64,000 nt of DNA from Plotosus lineatus (GCA_024760905.1 CM045735.1:34210749-34274748), one strand, 5' to 3'; shown: positions 12,431-44,199, counted from the stretch's first letter. Notes: generated by a model not told the origin, from the sequence alone. A program made the numbers and translations.

Positions 12431-13820
12431 AGATACTCATTCAGTTTCATCACAATCATCAAGCATCACTATGAAACAAAACATCCATTTTCAAGAATGT
12501 TATTTCCAGCTCTGCTGATTTTTAAAAAATAAAATGGAATGACCTGGAGTTGATGTCTGAGGCTGCACTACAGAGATAGAGGCAGGATGATTAAAGGACA
12601 AAACAAAAACATGATGTTTCCTTTCTGTTTTTCTGGAGTAAGCAGCTGACACAGTAATATGAGAACACACCTTTCGAGCACACAATACAATATTAATCCA
12701 GTGAGTCCTTTCACTTTTGACAGGAGGTCAGGGACGTGACATTTATAATACGGTAATAGCATGTGTAGATTGATCACTGACTCTTTATGTTGAGTAATTG
12801 GCAGGAAAATAGCCTATTTTTTTTTTCAGAAACGTGTGGAATAAAACTGCTGAAGCTGCTATGTCAACAGCTGTAATCTGTGTGCTTCCAGCTGTTGGGA
12901 TTAACTCTGTCTCACTGAACTGTTTCACATGTCAGACAGAGCCTGAAATTATTTACTGTAACCCTGCAGCCGGAGGGGCAGTCGAGTAATCAGGCTAATA
13001 TGTGACTTTAGCATCCTAATATGACTCAGTTAAATCCCAAACACATAGGATTATCCATAAGAACAAATCGCACACAGATTAAAAAGAGATTAGCAGTGGG
13101 ATCAGCCAGCACAAAAAAATTAACTTTATTTAAACCTGATTGAAATGTCATTGATTTCTGTTGGTCATGTGCCCATGGAGAGTACAGATTGGTCCTATGA
13201 TACAATCTCAGGTTGATTTATGAAGTGAACATTCTTGCATGGAGTGATTTATATAATGGTGCCCTTTATTGTCCTTGATCTTTCAGATTGGAGCTTTTCT
13301 TTTTCCAGACTGCAGCATTCCACAGACACGTACATTCAGTGGCTGCCTGAAGCAATGGGAGTCTGTGTGTGAATGATTTGCCATTTTTAACAGCACGGCA
13401 GCCATGGCTTTTTCCATTTTCGTTTCATTTCCAGATTTTAACGGAACAAAATATGCATCATATTTGAACCCGCACAGAAACACAATGTACACTTGAAGAA
13501 ATGAGTACAGTACATGTCTGACCTGAATATTCATTAGGAATAAATCAAGAAATGATGTTTACTACATTTGTCTGCATATTTGCATTATGAATGTGCCAAA
13601 GTTGAATTTACATTTATGATTTGGCATTTCACAGACACCCCTATCTAGGAAGACTTGCAGGTTTCTCATTACCACGGTCAAGGAGGTTCTGGGAGTGGGG
13701 GTTTCATGTGAAAATTTGATTGCAGATTTTCATGAAATTTCTACCAGAGGTGGAGCTTTGCACAGGGAAGACCCCATTAGATTTTGTACTTTTTTTTTAA
13801 AGGATTTTTTAACATTGTTG
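12431..13820. other. Repeat-poor non-coding stretch
   Basis: One of the few blocks upstream of stxbp1 exon 2 without a recognisable transposon. No protein-like exon found. It may hold regulatory sequence, but nothing in the sequence alone shows that. Confidence 0.4.
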
Positions 13821-13821
13821 G

Positions 13822-13930
13822 TGACATGGTTACACAGTGGTTAGCATGCCGGAAGAATGCCTGGAGTCGATTCCCAGGCTAGGGAGTTTGCTGTGTGGAA
13901 TCTGTGTGTTCTCCCTGTACTTGTGTGTTT
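13822..13930 (+). mobile_element. SINE family 2, 3'-truncated
   Basis: The tRNA-like head 'tacacagtggttagcatgcc', then 'gtcgattcccaggc' and 'tgttctccctgtacttgtgt', then the match is lost. Confidence 0.7.
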
Positions 13931-14141
13931 TTTGTAAGACATATGCACATGCCAATTTTCAGATTTTAATTTGTTATAATTAATTTTGTATTTTTCTCAT
14001 TTCACTTCATCAACTTGGACTATTCTGTGCAGATCCATCACTTAAATTTATATATTTAAAAAAGCCCATTGAATTTACAGGTTATAATGTAACAAAATAG
14101 TTAAAAATCTGTGTGTGAGTGAGTGAATACTTTTGCAAGGA

Positions 14142-14142
14142 A

Positions 14143-14176
<34 letters not shown>

Positions 14177-14221
14177 TTGGACAACCAAGATTCTTCTTTA
14201 TCTCTCAAATACATTACCAGA

Positions 14222-14301
<80 letters not shown>
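14142..14301. repeat. (GT)n and (TA)n microsatellites
   Basis: (GT)n at about 14142-14175 and (TA)n at about 14223-14301, the latter abutting the left end of the Tigger-like element. Confidence 0.97.
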
Positions 14302-14305
<4 letters not shown>

Positions 14306-14315
14306 CACACACATA

Positions 14316-15806
14316 CAGACGGCCCACAATTTACGAAGACCCCTTTGTACGAAATCCCCGGATTACAAAAAACATTTTCTTGAGTTTCCATCCCTGAAAT
14401 ACGAAACAACCCCCTCTTACGAAAAGAAATTCAAAATTCAAAGCAGCCAATCAAAATTTCACACGATGCGCCAGTTGCTCTCTCATTGGCTGTCTCTTAA
14501 CATCCTGCCCCACTGGCCTCCCAGATAGATACAGAAGGAAGCTTCACTCTTTAGTTTTTAGTTTAGTTTTTTAAGTTGTTTAATTCGGTAAATGTTTAAT
14601 AAATATGAGCACATGTGAGCTCATCTGGAATTCCAATCCCTCAAGGAATCAAAGTTGAGTTTGTCAAGCAGGGAATGCGCTTTGAATTCACGTCTTCTGG
14701 GCGTGACCCGCAGCGCGCGAGAGATACAGAGAGAGAGCGAGAGCGAGAGAGAAGGAATAATGCTTTAGTTTTTAGTTTAGTTTTTAAGTTTTAATTCAGT
14801 AAATGGTCAAACAGGGAATGCGCTTTGAATTCATGTCTTGTGGGCGTGGCCCGCAGCGCGCTCACGCCCACGCGGGAGAGAGAGAGAGAGAGCGAGAGAG
14901 AGAAGGAATAATGCTTTAGTTTTTAGTTTTTTTTTAAGTTGTTTAATTCAGTAAATGTTTAATAAATGTGGGTGCATTTGAGCTTATCTGGCATCCCGAT
15001 CCTTCAAGGAATCAAATTAAAGTTGAGTTTGTCAAGCAGGGAATGCGCTTTGAATTCACGTCTTCTGGGCGTGACCCGCAGCGCGCGAGAGATACAGAGA
15101 GAGAGCGAGAGCGAGAGAGAAGGAATAATGCTTTAGTTTTTAGTTTAGTTTTTAAGTTTTAATTCAGTAAATGGTCAAACAGGGAATGCGCTTTGAATTC
15201 ATGTCTTGTGGGCGTGGCCCGCAGCGCGCTCACGCCCACGTGGGAGAGAGAGAGAGAGAGAGAGCGAGAGAGAAGGAATAATGCTTTAGTTTTTAGTTTT
15301 TTTTTAAGTTGTTTAATTCAGTAAATGTTTAATAAATGTGGGTGCATTTGAGCTTATCTGGCATCCCGATCCTTCAAGGAATCAAATTAAAGTTGAGTTT
15401 GTCAAGCAGGGAATGCGCTTTGAATTCCACGTCTTGTGGGCGTGGCCCGCAGCGTGCACGAGAGGAGATAGAGAGAGAGAGAGAGAGAAAAGAGAAACGA
15501 GAGAGAGGTGTGTGTTAATAAAAATGTTTAATAATGGTTTAATTAATAAATATGTTACTAAAATGGTTTAATATGTTAATGAAATGGTTTAATACATAAT
15601 TTTCTTTTACTTTTAATGCATATTTCATACAAAATTAGTGTACTTTTATCATTTTTAAAGGGTTTATGGGGTTTATCCAGTCCAATGACTGGAGCCTTGT
15701 AATGAATTAGGCGTTTAACATGTATGATGTGACCCCTACTTACGAAATCACCACTATACGAAACGGGCTCTGGAACGGATTAATTTCGTAAATTGGGGGC
15801 TGACTG
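14316..15806. mobile_element. Non-autonomous Tigger-like element with internal tandem array
   Basis: Flanked by TA. The left end CAGACGGCCCACAATTTACG pairs with the right end, read in reverse as CAGTCAGCCCCCAATTTACG. The right sub-terminal 'ggaacggattaatttcgtaa' also occurs in the Tigger element at 59206-60107. There is no transposase; the interior is a roughly 370-bp tandem array. Confidence 0.85.
14620..15500. repeat. About 370-bp tandem repeat with sub-repeats
   Basis: The marker 'gggaatgcgctttgaatt' starts at about 14671, 14814, 15039, 15182 and 15409, an alternating spacing of about 143 and 226 bp. The higher-order period is therefore about 369 bp. Each half ends in a GAGA-rich purine run. 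Confidence 0.9.
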
Positions 15807-15825
15807 TATATATATATACTAGTAT

Positions 15826-16642
15826 AGTGCTGTGGAAAAGGTTTTGCCCCTGACCACTTGCTAACATTTTTTGCACATTTGTCACTGTCATACATTTCAG
15901 ATCAAATAAACCTAAATATTATACAAAGATAAAACACAACTAAACAAAAAATGCAGTTTTCAGTGCCAATTGCATTTATTACAGGGAAAAAAAAACCCTC
16001 TGAACCTACCCATGTGAATAAGAAATTGCCCCCCCAAATCTAATAGCTGGTTGAACCACCTTTTGCAGCAATAACTGCATCAAGCATTTGCGATAAGAGG
16101 TGATGAGTCTTTCACACAGCTGGGATGGGATTTTGGCCCACTCTTCTCTGCAGAATTTTTTAAGATCAACCAGATTGGATGGTTTTCAGACATGAACAGC
16201 CTTTTTAAGTTAATGTGCCTGTTAATGTGCCATGCCTTCTACTTTTAAGGATAATAACTCTGACAGTGGTCCGCAGGAGTCCCAAAGATTCACCAATGAC
16301 CTTGTATCCTTTCCCAGACTGAGACAACATCAGTACGGCCTACTTTACCTTGTCAGACAGGTTTTATGTTAGGGATCTCCGAATTGGAAATGTTTGGCAG
16401 CAATCAGGCCTGGGTGTGGCTATGAAATTGAACTCAGTTTTCACCAACAATAGGATTAATCACAATTACCCCACTTTTTAACAAACAGTTAATCACAACA
16501 GGAAAACTGGATTTTTTTGAATACTTGGGTTATCTTTGTATAATGTTTAAATTTGTTTGATGATCTGAAAAAGTTAAATTTCACAAAGATGCAAAAAAGT
16601 AAAAAGAAATCGGTAAGGGGCAAAAACATTTGCACAGCAGTG
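15826..16642. mobile_element. Non-autonomous Tc1/mariner-like element
   Basis: The ends 'agtgctgtggaaaaggtttt' and (reverse) 'actgctgtgcaaatgttttt' both continue TTGCCCC-like and form an imperfect TIR. This is typical of fish Tc1-type elements. The interior has no intact transposase. Confidence 0.75.
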
Positions 16643-16649
16643 TGTATAT

Positions 16650-16654
16650 ACACA

Positions 16655-16717
<63 letters not shown>

Positions 16718-16958
16718 GTGGTGGTAGGCCTCCGTCAGTCCCGAAGGACTATGGCTGCGCTCTGGCTGGTACCCCAGCTGGTGATACTCCCCAGTGCGCA
16801 GAGCCTGGGTAGGGAGTAATGAGGGACAGGCTGTTACCCAAGCAGCAAGTCCCCCCTGTCTCGGCGCCACCGGAAGGATCCAATGGAAGGGCAAATGCCG
16901 ATACGACTGGGTTCCAGTGCCGCTGCAGGAGAGAATCTACGGTCAATTTAGAACGGCC

Positions 16959-17005
<47 letters not shown>

Positions 17006-17022
17006 CATACATACATACATAC
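16650..17022. repeat. (CA)n(TA)n and (TA)n(CATA)n tracts flanking an unclassified GC-rich repeat-like block
   Basis: (CA)n/(TA)n at about 16650-16717, then a GC-rich block (16718-16960) that I could not assign with confidence, then (TA)n and (CATA)n at about 16961-17022 up to the LINE start. Confidence 0.7.
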
Positions 17023-17027
17023 ACACA

Positions 17028-20000
17028 CACCTCCCTGAATCGCCACTTTATCATGGTGGAGGGGTTTGCGTGACCTAATGATCCTAGTAGCTATGTTGTC
17101 GGGGGCATAATGCCCCTTGTAGGGTCACCCAAGGCAAATAGGTCCTGGGTGAAGGTCCAGACAAAGTGCGATTCAGAAGACCCCTATGACACCTAAGAGA
17201 CATCAAAGAAAGCAGTCTCCCTTGCCCGGACGCTGGTCACCGGGGGTTCCTTCCTGGATCCAGGCCCGGGGAGGGGTTCGAAGGTGAGCGCCTGGTGGTC
17301 GGGCTTCTGGTCATGGAGCTTGGCCGGGCCTAGCCCGAAAAGGAGACATGGGTCCGCCCTCTCATAGACCCACCACCCGTGGGAGGAGTTTTAGGGGTCG
17401 GGTGCAGTGTGAGTTGGGTGGCAGCCAAAGGCATGGGTTCTGTCGGACCAATCCTCGGCTACTTACTCTGACCTTCGGGACATGGAATGTCACCTCTCTG
17501 TCAGGGAAGGAGCCTGATCTGGTGCGTGAGGTGGAGAAATACCGACTAGACATAGTCAGGCTCACCTCAATGCATAGCTTGGGCTCAGGAACCATTCATC
17601 TCGAGAGAGGCTGGACCTTATTCTATTCTGGAGTTGCTCATGGGGAGAGGCGGCGAGCCAATGTGGGTATTCTTGTTGCCCCCCCGTCTCGGTGCCCAAA
17701 TGTTGGGGTTCTCCCCGGTTGATGAAAGGGGAGCTTCCCTCCGTCTTCGGGTGGGGGGGACGGGTCCTGACTGTTAGTTGTGCTTATGCACCAAATGACA
17801 GTTCAGAGTACCCACCCTTTTTGGAGTCTTTGGGGTGTGTGTTGGAGAACACTCCCTCAGGAGACTCACTCGTTGTCTTCGGAGACTTCAACGTCCATGT
17901 AGGCAACGATAGTGTGACCTGGAAGGGTGTGATCGGTAGGTACGGCCTCTCCAGTCTGAACCCGAATGTTGTTTCATTGTTGGACTTCTGTGCTCGTCAC
18001 AGTTTGTCTATCACGAACACCATGTTCGAACATAAGTGTGCCCATAAGTGCATTTGGCACCAGGACACCCCAGGTCGCAATTCGATGATTGACTTTGTAG
18101 TCGTGTCATCGGACTTGCGACCATATGTCCTGGATACTCGGGTGAAGAGAGGAGCTGAGATGTCTATCGATCACTACCTGGTAGTGAGTTGGCTTCGGTG
18201 GTGGGGCAGGCTGCCTTCCAGACCCGGCAGGCCCAAGCATGTAATCAGAGTATGCTGGGAACGTTTGGCGGTGTCCCCTGGCCGAGATGCCTTTAACTCC
18301 CACCTCAGGCAGAGCTACAACCATGTCCTGGAGAAGGCGGGGGACATGGAATCCGAATAGGCCATGTTTCGTGCCTCCATTGCTGAGGTGGCAGCCCATA
18401 GCTGTGGCCCTAAGGTCGTCGGTGCTTTTCGTGGCAGTAATCACTGAACCCGGTGGTGGACACCTGCGGTGAAGGGGGCCGTCCAGCTGAAGAAGGAGGC
18501 CTATCGGGTTTTATTAGCCTGTGGGACTCCCAAGGCAGCAAACAGGTACCGGCAGGCCAAACGTGCTGCAGCCGAGGCTGTCGCAGATGCAAAATCTTGG
18601 GCGCGGGAAGAGTTTGGTGAGGGCCTGGAGAGTGATTATTGGTTGGCCTCAAAAAGGTTCTGGACCACCATCCGACGCCTTAGGAGGGGGAAGCAGTTCT
18701 TCACAAACACTGTTTACAGTAAAGGTGGGGAGCTGCTTACCTCGACTGGGGATGTTGTCGAGAGGTGGAGGGAATACTTTGAGGACCTCCTCAATCCCAC
18801 CAACACGCCCTCTGTGGAAGAGGAAGACCCTGGGGGTTTGGGTGGGGGTCCGCCCATCACTGGAGTGGAGGTCACTGAGGTTGTCAAAAAGCTCCTTGGT
18901 GGTCGAGCTTTGGGGTTGGACGAGATCAGCCCGGAATATCTCAGGGCCCTGGATGCTGTAGGACTGTCTTGGTTGACATGTCTCTGCAACATCGCGTGGT
19001 CATCGGGGGCTGTACCTCTGGATTGGCAAACTGGGGTGGTGGTCCAGATTTTTAAGAAGGGGGACCAGAGGGTGTGTTCCAATTATCTGGGAATTACAGT
19101 CCTCAGCCTACCTGGGAAAGTCTATGTAGGGGTACTAGAGAGGAAGATTCGACCGATAGTCGAACCTTGGATTCAGGAGGAACAATGTGGTTTTCGTCCT
19201 GGCCGTAGCACTCTTGACCAACTCTAAACGCTCCACAGGATTCTAGAGGGGGCAATGGGAGTTTGCACAATCTGTCCACATGTGCTTTGTGGATTTGGAG
19301 AAGGCTTTCGACCATGTCCCTCGAACGATCTTGTGGGGCGTACTCCGAGAGTACGGCGTTCCGGACCCGTTGCTACAAGCCATTCGGTCGCTGTATCACT
19401 GGAGCCAGAGTTTGGTCTGTATCGGCAATAACAGGTCGAATTCGTTTCTGGTGGGAGTTGGAGTCCACCAAGGCTGTCCTTTGTCACCAATTCTGTTCAT
19501 AATTTTTATGGACAGAATTTCTAAGCGCAGTCGAGGCATTGAGGGGTTCTGGTTTGGTGGCCATCGGATCTCGTCTCTGCTTTTTGCGAATTATGTTGTC
19601 CTTTTGGCTTCATCAAGTCGGGACCTCCTTCTCTTATTGGAGTGATTCATAGCCGAGTGCGAAGCAGCCGGGATGAGGATCAGTACCTCCAAGTCTGAGG
19701 CCATGGTTCTCAGTCGGAAAAGGGTGGAATGCACCCTCCAGGTCGGGAATGAGGTCCTGCACCTAGTGGAGGAATTTAAGTATCTTGGGGTCTTGTTCAC
19801 GAGTGAGGGATGGATGGAGCGAGAGATCGACAGACGGATCGCTGCAGCCTCCGCTGTTAAGCGGAGGCTGTACCGGTCCGTCGTGGTGAAGAAGGAGCTG
19901 AGCCGCAAGGCGAAGCTCTCAATTTACCAGTCGATCTATGTTCCAACCCTCACCTATGGTCACGAGCTTTGGGTAGTGAACGAAAGAACAAGATCACGGA

Positions 20001-20379
20001 TACAAGTGACTGAAATGAGCTTCCTTCGCCGGGTGGCGGGGTTCTTCCTTAGTGATAAAGTAAGAAGCTCTGGAGAGCTTCGAGTAGATCCGCTGCTCCT
20101 CCGCATTGAGAGGGGCCAGTTGAGGTGGCTCGGACATCTGATCAGAATGCCTCCTGGACCCCTCCCTGGTGTAGTGTTTCGGGCCTGTCCAACCGGGAGG
20201 AGACCCCGAGGTCGACCTAGAACACGCTGGAGGGACTATGTCTCTCGGCATGTCTGGGACTGCCTTGGTGTCCCCCGCCCCCCCGGGAGAGTTGAAGGAG
20301 GTGGCTGGGGAGAGGGACGTTTGGACCTCTTTGCTTAGGTTGCTGCCTCCGCGACCCGACCAGGGACTTAGCGGAAAAT
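17028..20379 (+). mobile_element. Non-LTR retrotransposon (CR1/L2-like), near full-length but inactive
   Basis: Order is as expected for an APE-type LINE. First comes an endonuclease domain: GTWNVTSLSG, later [10 protein letters not shown], then [13 protein letters not shown] and [11 protein letters not shown] linker follows, then reverse transcriptase: EEQCGFRPGRSTLDQL, VDLEKAFDHVPR, GVHQGCPLSPILF. The C-terminal part has FKYLGVLFTSEG, LTYGHELWV, RWLGHLIRMPPG and RRPRGRPRTRW. The coding region is split by frame changes and stops into five frames (17348-17722, 17692-18360, 18469-19227, 19280-19645, 19673-20338). The catalytic FADD motif reads FANY, so this copy cannot be active. It ends in a short (GAT)n tail. 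The precise 5' boundary and the clade name are inferences. Confidence 0.88.
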
Positions 20380-20390
20380 GATGATGATAT

Positions 20391-20713
20391 CGTCTGTCTT
20401 CCTTTCGGCTTTTTCCCTTTTACTCAGGAGTCGCCACAGCGAATCATCTGATTCGCACGTTTGATTTTGGCAGAGTTTTTTTTTTACGTCAGAGGGACAG
20501 AAACACGATGACGACTTTGCAGCCTACTCTTTACGAATGTCAGCAATGGTTCTTTTACATGCCTCTCACCATAGACAGTGAGAGACATGACCCGCCTTTG
20601 ATAACCCAGTTAGCTGCACTGGGGGGGGACGGTGACAACCCTGTGGAGAGCAGGACTCGAACTCCCAACCTTTGGATCAGCGATCCAGCGCCCTATACAA
20701 CTAGACCACCACC
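20391..20713 (-). mobile_element. SINE family 1 inserted in the LINE tail
   Basis: A full SINE on the - strand (tRNA-like head at the right, tail at the left). An 11-bp direct repeat GATGATGATAT flanks it at 20380-20390 and 20714-20724, so it landed in the (GAT)n tail of the preceding LINE. Confidence 0.9.
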
Positions 20714-20754
20714 GATGATGATATATATACACGTATAAAAGTATATGTATATGT

Positions 20755-21350
20755 ATGCGTTCCTCCCCCACCCGCAGATCCTGAAAATCCATAAATTATT
20801 CATGTGGGTTTTAAAACCCCTGTGCATTATATTACATACGCTAAAATATGCTTCTTAAACACATTCTATAGACAGTCTTACTCATTAATACAGTAATAAT
20901 GTCTTAAATGTAGTATAGTAATGATTAAGTAAAATGTTTTTAATTTGCTCTGTGACGATATTTATGAATAAATAAAGCGCTTAGGCTCCAGAAGCTATAG
21001 CATATGCAAGGCGTTTGAGTGGCATCATAGGGCTTAAATAATAAGTAAAAACACACTAAAAAAACGTGAATTCACAATTCAGGCAATCACATTGATAACA
21101 TGTGCACTAAGGAGATAAAAACGAGGTGTACTCATCATCTGCAACCAATCAGCAGGAGGGAGAAACAAGAGCTCTCAGCCATTGGCTAAATTTAAATCAT
21201 GTGCCAGTCATGGTGTGATGATGCATATGTATAATTTATATATTATAAATATATAAATAAAAGATATTGGCGCTAATTCAGCTCTTCTCAAATAGTCAGC
21301 ATGATTATATGATTATAATGATGTAAACTTTTTTAAATTTATTTTTTAAT
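20755..21350. mobile_element. Partial copy of the element at 21381-22580
   Basis: It shares with the next element the segment 'ctaaaatatgcttcttaaac' ... 'cattctatagacagtcttac' (20835-20945 versus 21538-21630) and 'aaccaatcagcaggagggag' (about 21145 versus 22460). Ends are not resolved. Confidence 0.6.
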
Positions 21351-21380
21351 TTTTCCATATAAGTTTTGAAAACTGGCGTA

Positions 21381-22580
21381 CAGTAGGCCCTTGTTATTAG
21401 CGGGGGTTTGGTTCCTCCCCCCTCCTGCGAATGAAGATAATCCGAGAGTTCTGTACCCGGAAGTAAAACTCCATGTATCCTATTACATGCGCAAATGATC
21501 AACCGGAAGTAAAATACTATGTAGCTATTCCAGGTGCTAAAATATGCTTCTTGAACACATTCTATAGACAGTCTTACTTATTAATACAGTCTTAATGTAG
21601 TGAAATGTAGTAATGATTAAGAAAAACTTAATTTTTTACTTTGATATTTATTGATAATAAAATATAAACATTATACAGCATATGTATATATATATGTATA
21701 TATGTACTTTGCCTTGCATTATGTCAGAGGTCGGCAACCCGTGGCTCTGGAGCCGCATGCGGCTCTTTCACCTTTCTGGCTTCCAGGGGTCGGAGAGTTA
21801 AACCAGCTTTCAACTGAATGATGGGAGAATCTGCCTAAGAATCCATAAATGCTCTTTTACGGTTGCAAATTACATAGATGAAAATTAACAGTCACGGGTG
21901 AGGGCAGGGTGATTTTATGTGTGTGTTCTTGTGGACATGCCTATTGGCTGCATTGAGAGTCTCAGTGTTTTTGATCTGCTGTGTTGGTGGATTTCCAAAT
22001 TCTTGTGCTCATGGCAAGGAGTGTTCTCACCATCAGCAGCGCTGTGAACGAGAGATTTTTTCTGCCGTTGGAGTTTGTAATCCAGGAACGGAAATCACAC
22101 CTGAAGTAAGAGACGGTGAGATTTGTTGATACACAGCAATCACCGATTAAATAACTCTCCTCCCGGTGACAAAATAAAAGACTGGGTGTTGCTCAATCCC
22201 CACTCTGAGAATGGGGCGGTCAGTGCAGTATTAAGCATTAATATAATTTAAAAGAATGTTGAGGAGACTCCTTAAAATAAGTCTTCATATACTTTTCTGT
22301 GTTGCTGTCATTTTTGTAAATTAAAACTATGACAAAACAACATTAATGCACTGAATAAAGAAACAGAAGATCCTACGAAGGGCGTCATAGTGAGGTAGAC
22401 TACACAACCCGTCAACACAAAGTGTGCGCGAATGAGGGAAAGGGGGCGTTACATCATCTCAACCAATCAGCAGGAGGGAGAACAGCCATTGACTGAATTT
22501 GAATTACATGACAGTTGCTCGGCAATCCGCAAATATGCAAAGCCGCAAGTGCAAAATCGCAAATATTCAAGGGCCTACTG
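21381..22580. mobile_element. Non-autonomous TA-flanked TIR element
   Basis: TA|CAGTAGGCCCTTG at the left and CAAGGGCCTACTG|TA at the right form a 13-bp perfect TIR. The interior carries a fragment resembling a hAT left end ('cagaggtcggcaacccgtgg', about 21725). No intact transposase. Tigger/pogo-like by TIR style. Confidence 0.8.
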
Positions 22581-22758
22581 TACTCGAAAACAACTTAACT
22601 CGAAACGACTTAAGTTGAGTTATACCTGTACTTACATTACATACTTTACAGAAAGGTGTAATTTAAAAATAAAAAGCTTTTCAAAAGTCAACTTGTGTTT
22701 GATAGCAATGATTGTTTAATAAGAAAAAAATGACATGTGGCATGATTTTTTTTGGCAG

Positions 22759-41427
<18,669 letters not shown>

Positions 41428-41569
41428 AACCCTCCCTTCTCTTTTCTCTGATCACCCAAATCCCCTGCTCCTATATCAATGTGTTATGCATCTTGCTTGA
41501 AAGAAAAATGTAGAAAGAAAAATGTAAAGTAAATAAATAAAAACAATGAAATGACAGATAGAGCAACGA

Positions 41570-41788
<219 letters not shown>

Positions 41789-42675
41789 TAGGTCAAAAAG
41801 CTGAAGAATCATTGTAAGTATTCTCATGTTTTACAATGGATGCAAATGTTGAACCTGTTGAAACAAGGTTTAAATATCACATGCTATTTGAAACAGAACG
41901 AACCAAATATTAATATCAATAATGATATTGTATGTTCAGAAATGTGTAGATTATCCATGTGACGTGTAATGGTTGTGGATAAAGGAGGGATGGCTGGGTG
42001 GATGTGAGTGCCAATCAGAAAAAGTAATTACATCATTTCTCTTGCTTTGTGACAAACTCGTCATTCGTCATGCTGTATGCCGAACGCTCTGGTTATTGAC
42101 TCATAGCTATGCATGCCATGGAATCTTATTTGTGGCATTTTGAACTCTGAGGGGGTTGGGGAGAGATTCTGACACCGACCGAGCATCTGCTGAAAGGATA
42201 AACTAAAGCAGTGGATAAGGAGGGAAAAATGAGGCACGTCCTGTCAAAAATGTAAATAGCTCCTGAATACAAATATCAGCCCTCGCCTCAACCTCAGATC
42301 TGGTTGCCAAGACCTTTTGTTTTATTGCTCTGCAGAGAATTTCACGTTTTTATGTGTCAAAAAGGCCACTGCTTGCAAATCTTAGAAGAATATTCTCAAC
42401 AGAAAAAAGGGCCAGTTGTACTTCAGTATAGTATCCTGTCTGATTAAGTCTTATCATTGGCTAGTAAGCGATGTTTAACTGGGCCATGCACTGAGTAGTG
42501 TGATGTTGTATATGCCATATGTTGATGTTTTACTGTCTCTCTGTTGACTTTTCTGACTGTGAATTAGTACTTTTTGGTTTCTTTCAATCATTCCAAGCCA
42601 ACGTGTTTGTGATGTTTGAGCTGTAGTTGTAGTGAAACAAAAACAAAAAAACAAAAACAAAAACAAACAACAAAA

Positions 42676-42688
42676 CCCACACACACAC

Positions 42689-42768
<80 letters not shown>

Positions 42769-42788
42769 GTGTATATATATATATATAG
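42676..42788. repeat. (CA)n(TA)n tract
   Basis: CA, CATA and TA runs in succession, within the presumed 3' UTR. Confidence 0.97.
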
Positions 42789-43283
42789 AAGAACTATCTA
42801 TATTTGGTTTGTCTGTTTGTTAGTGCAGCGTAACTCTTCCACTGTTGAATGGCTTCGCAAAGAGATGTAAACCCATCTTTTTGTTTCTATTTTATTCCTC
42901 TGCTTCGGAAAGCAGGTTGTATATTGCACTATGAGTTTTCTGTGACGCGAATGCTTGTTCATGTTAGTTTCCTTTTCTTTGTTTTCAGTTTGCTGTTGTA
43001 AAAGCATCCACTGTGTCTACTAGATTTATATCAAATTTATTTATCAGAGAAAAAAATATGAATAAATAAGTAGTTAGTCTGTCTTCAAGCTGTTTATCTT
43101 TACTGGGATTTCATGTTTGCAAGCGTTGAAGCACAAACAAATGTAACTTGATGTGTACTGATGTAATAAGACTGTCAATAAATTGGCTTCCATTACGATA
43201 CAAAGTGTCGGTATTGTTTTCTACACAAATATCCACAAAGGTGAATTCTGGATTATAGATACATGCATTATGCATAAAATTGC

Positions 43284-43331
<48 letters not shown>
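43284..43331. repeat. (AAT)n microsatellite
   Basis: About 16 AAT trinucleotides in a row. Confidence 0.97.
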
Positions 43332-43332
<1 letters not shown>

Positions 43333-43446
43333 GATACAGTCCTGTAATAGCATGGTAATATACAATTCATCGTACCTGCAGGAGTGTTTGGAATGTCTGC
43401 AAAGCATCCAGATACCTGCAGCAACAACACTTGGTTAATATAGTCT

Positions 43447-43795
43447 TCTTCTTTTACTTTCAGCTTTTCCCTTTTTCTCAGGGGTTGCCACAGCGAATCA
43501 TTTGATTCGCATGTTTGATTTGGAATAGGTTTTTACGTCGGATGCCTTTCCTGACACAACCCTTTAGCAAGGTTCAGAAACACACTGAAGACTTTGCAGC
43601 TACTCTTGACAAAAGTCAGCAATGGTTCTTTTACATGTCTCTCACCAGAGACAGTGAGAGACATGGCCGGCCTTTGATAACCTAGTTAGTTGCACTGGGG
43701 TAGGGCAGTGACAACCTTGTGGAGAGTTGGACTCGAACCCCCAACTTTAGGATCAGTGATCCAACGCCCTTTACCACCAGGTCGCCACTGCCCCT
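43447..43795 (-). mobile_element. SINE family 1, full length
   Basis: The head at the right is on the - strand ('ggttgggggttcgagtcc' degenerate) and the tail at the left is LINE-like ('cttcttcttttactttcagc' reversed). It lies just beyond the stxbp1 poly(A) signal. Confidence 0.88.
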
Positions 43796-43849
43796 TCTCA
43801 AGGTTAATACAGTAGCTACTGTATATTAAAGTACAGTATTACTCCCTCA

Positions 43850-44178
43850 CTCATGTGCCGAACCGCTTACTCCTTCCATGGCCACACAGAGGCTGGAGCT
43901 CATCTCAGTTGACACTGGGTGAAGGCGGGTACACCCTGAACAACTTATCAGACCATCGCAGGGCAAATCATACATTCATTCTCACTCACACCTTGGTGTG
44001 ACTTTGAAAAGCCAGACAGCCTAATGTGTATGAGTTTTGGACTGTAGGAGGAAACCAGAGTACCTGGAAGAAACCCACACAAGCAGAGAGAACATGCAAA
44101 CTTCACACAGAATCGAACCCAGAACCCTCTTGCTGTGAGGCGGATATGTTAAGCACTATACCATTGTGCCACCCCAAT
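43850..44178 (-). mobile_element. SINE family 2
   Basis: On the - strand: 'ggtggcacaatggtatagtg' head, 'gggttcgattctgtgtgaag', and a tail 'ctgagatgagctccagcctc' near 43890. Confidence 0.7.
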
Positions 44179-44199
44179 GAAGTATTAGAAAACATTTTG

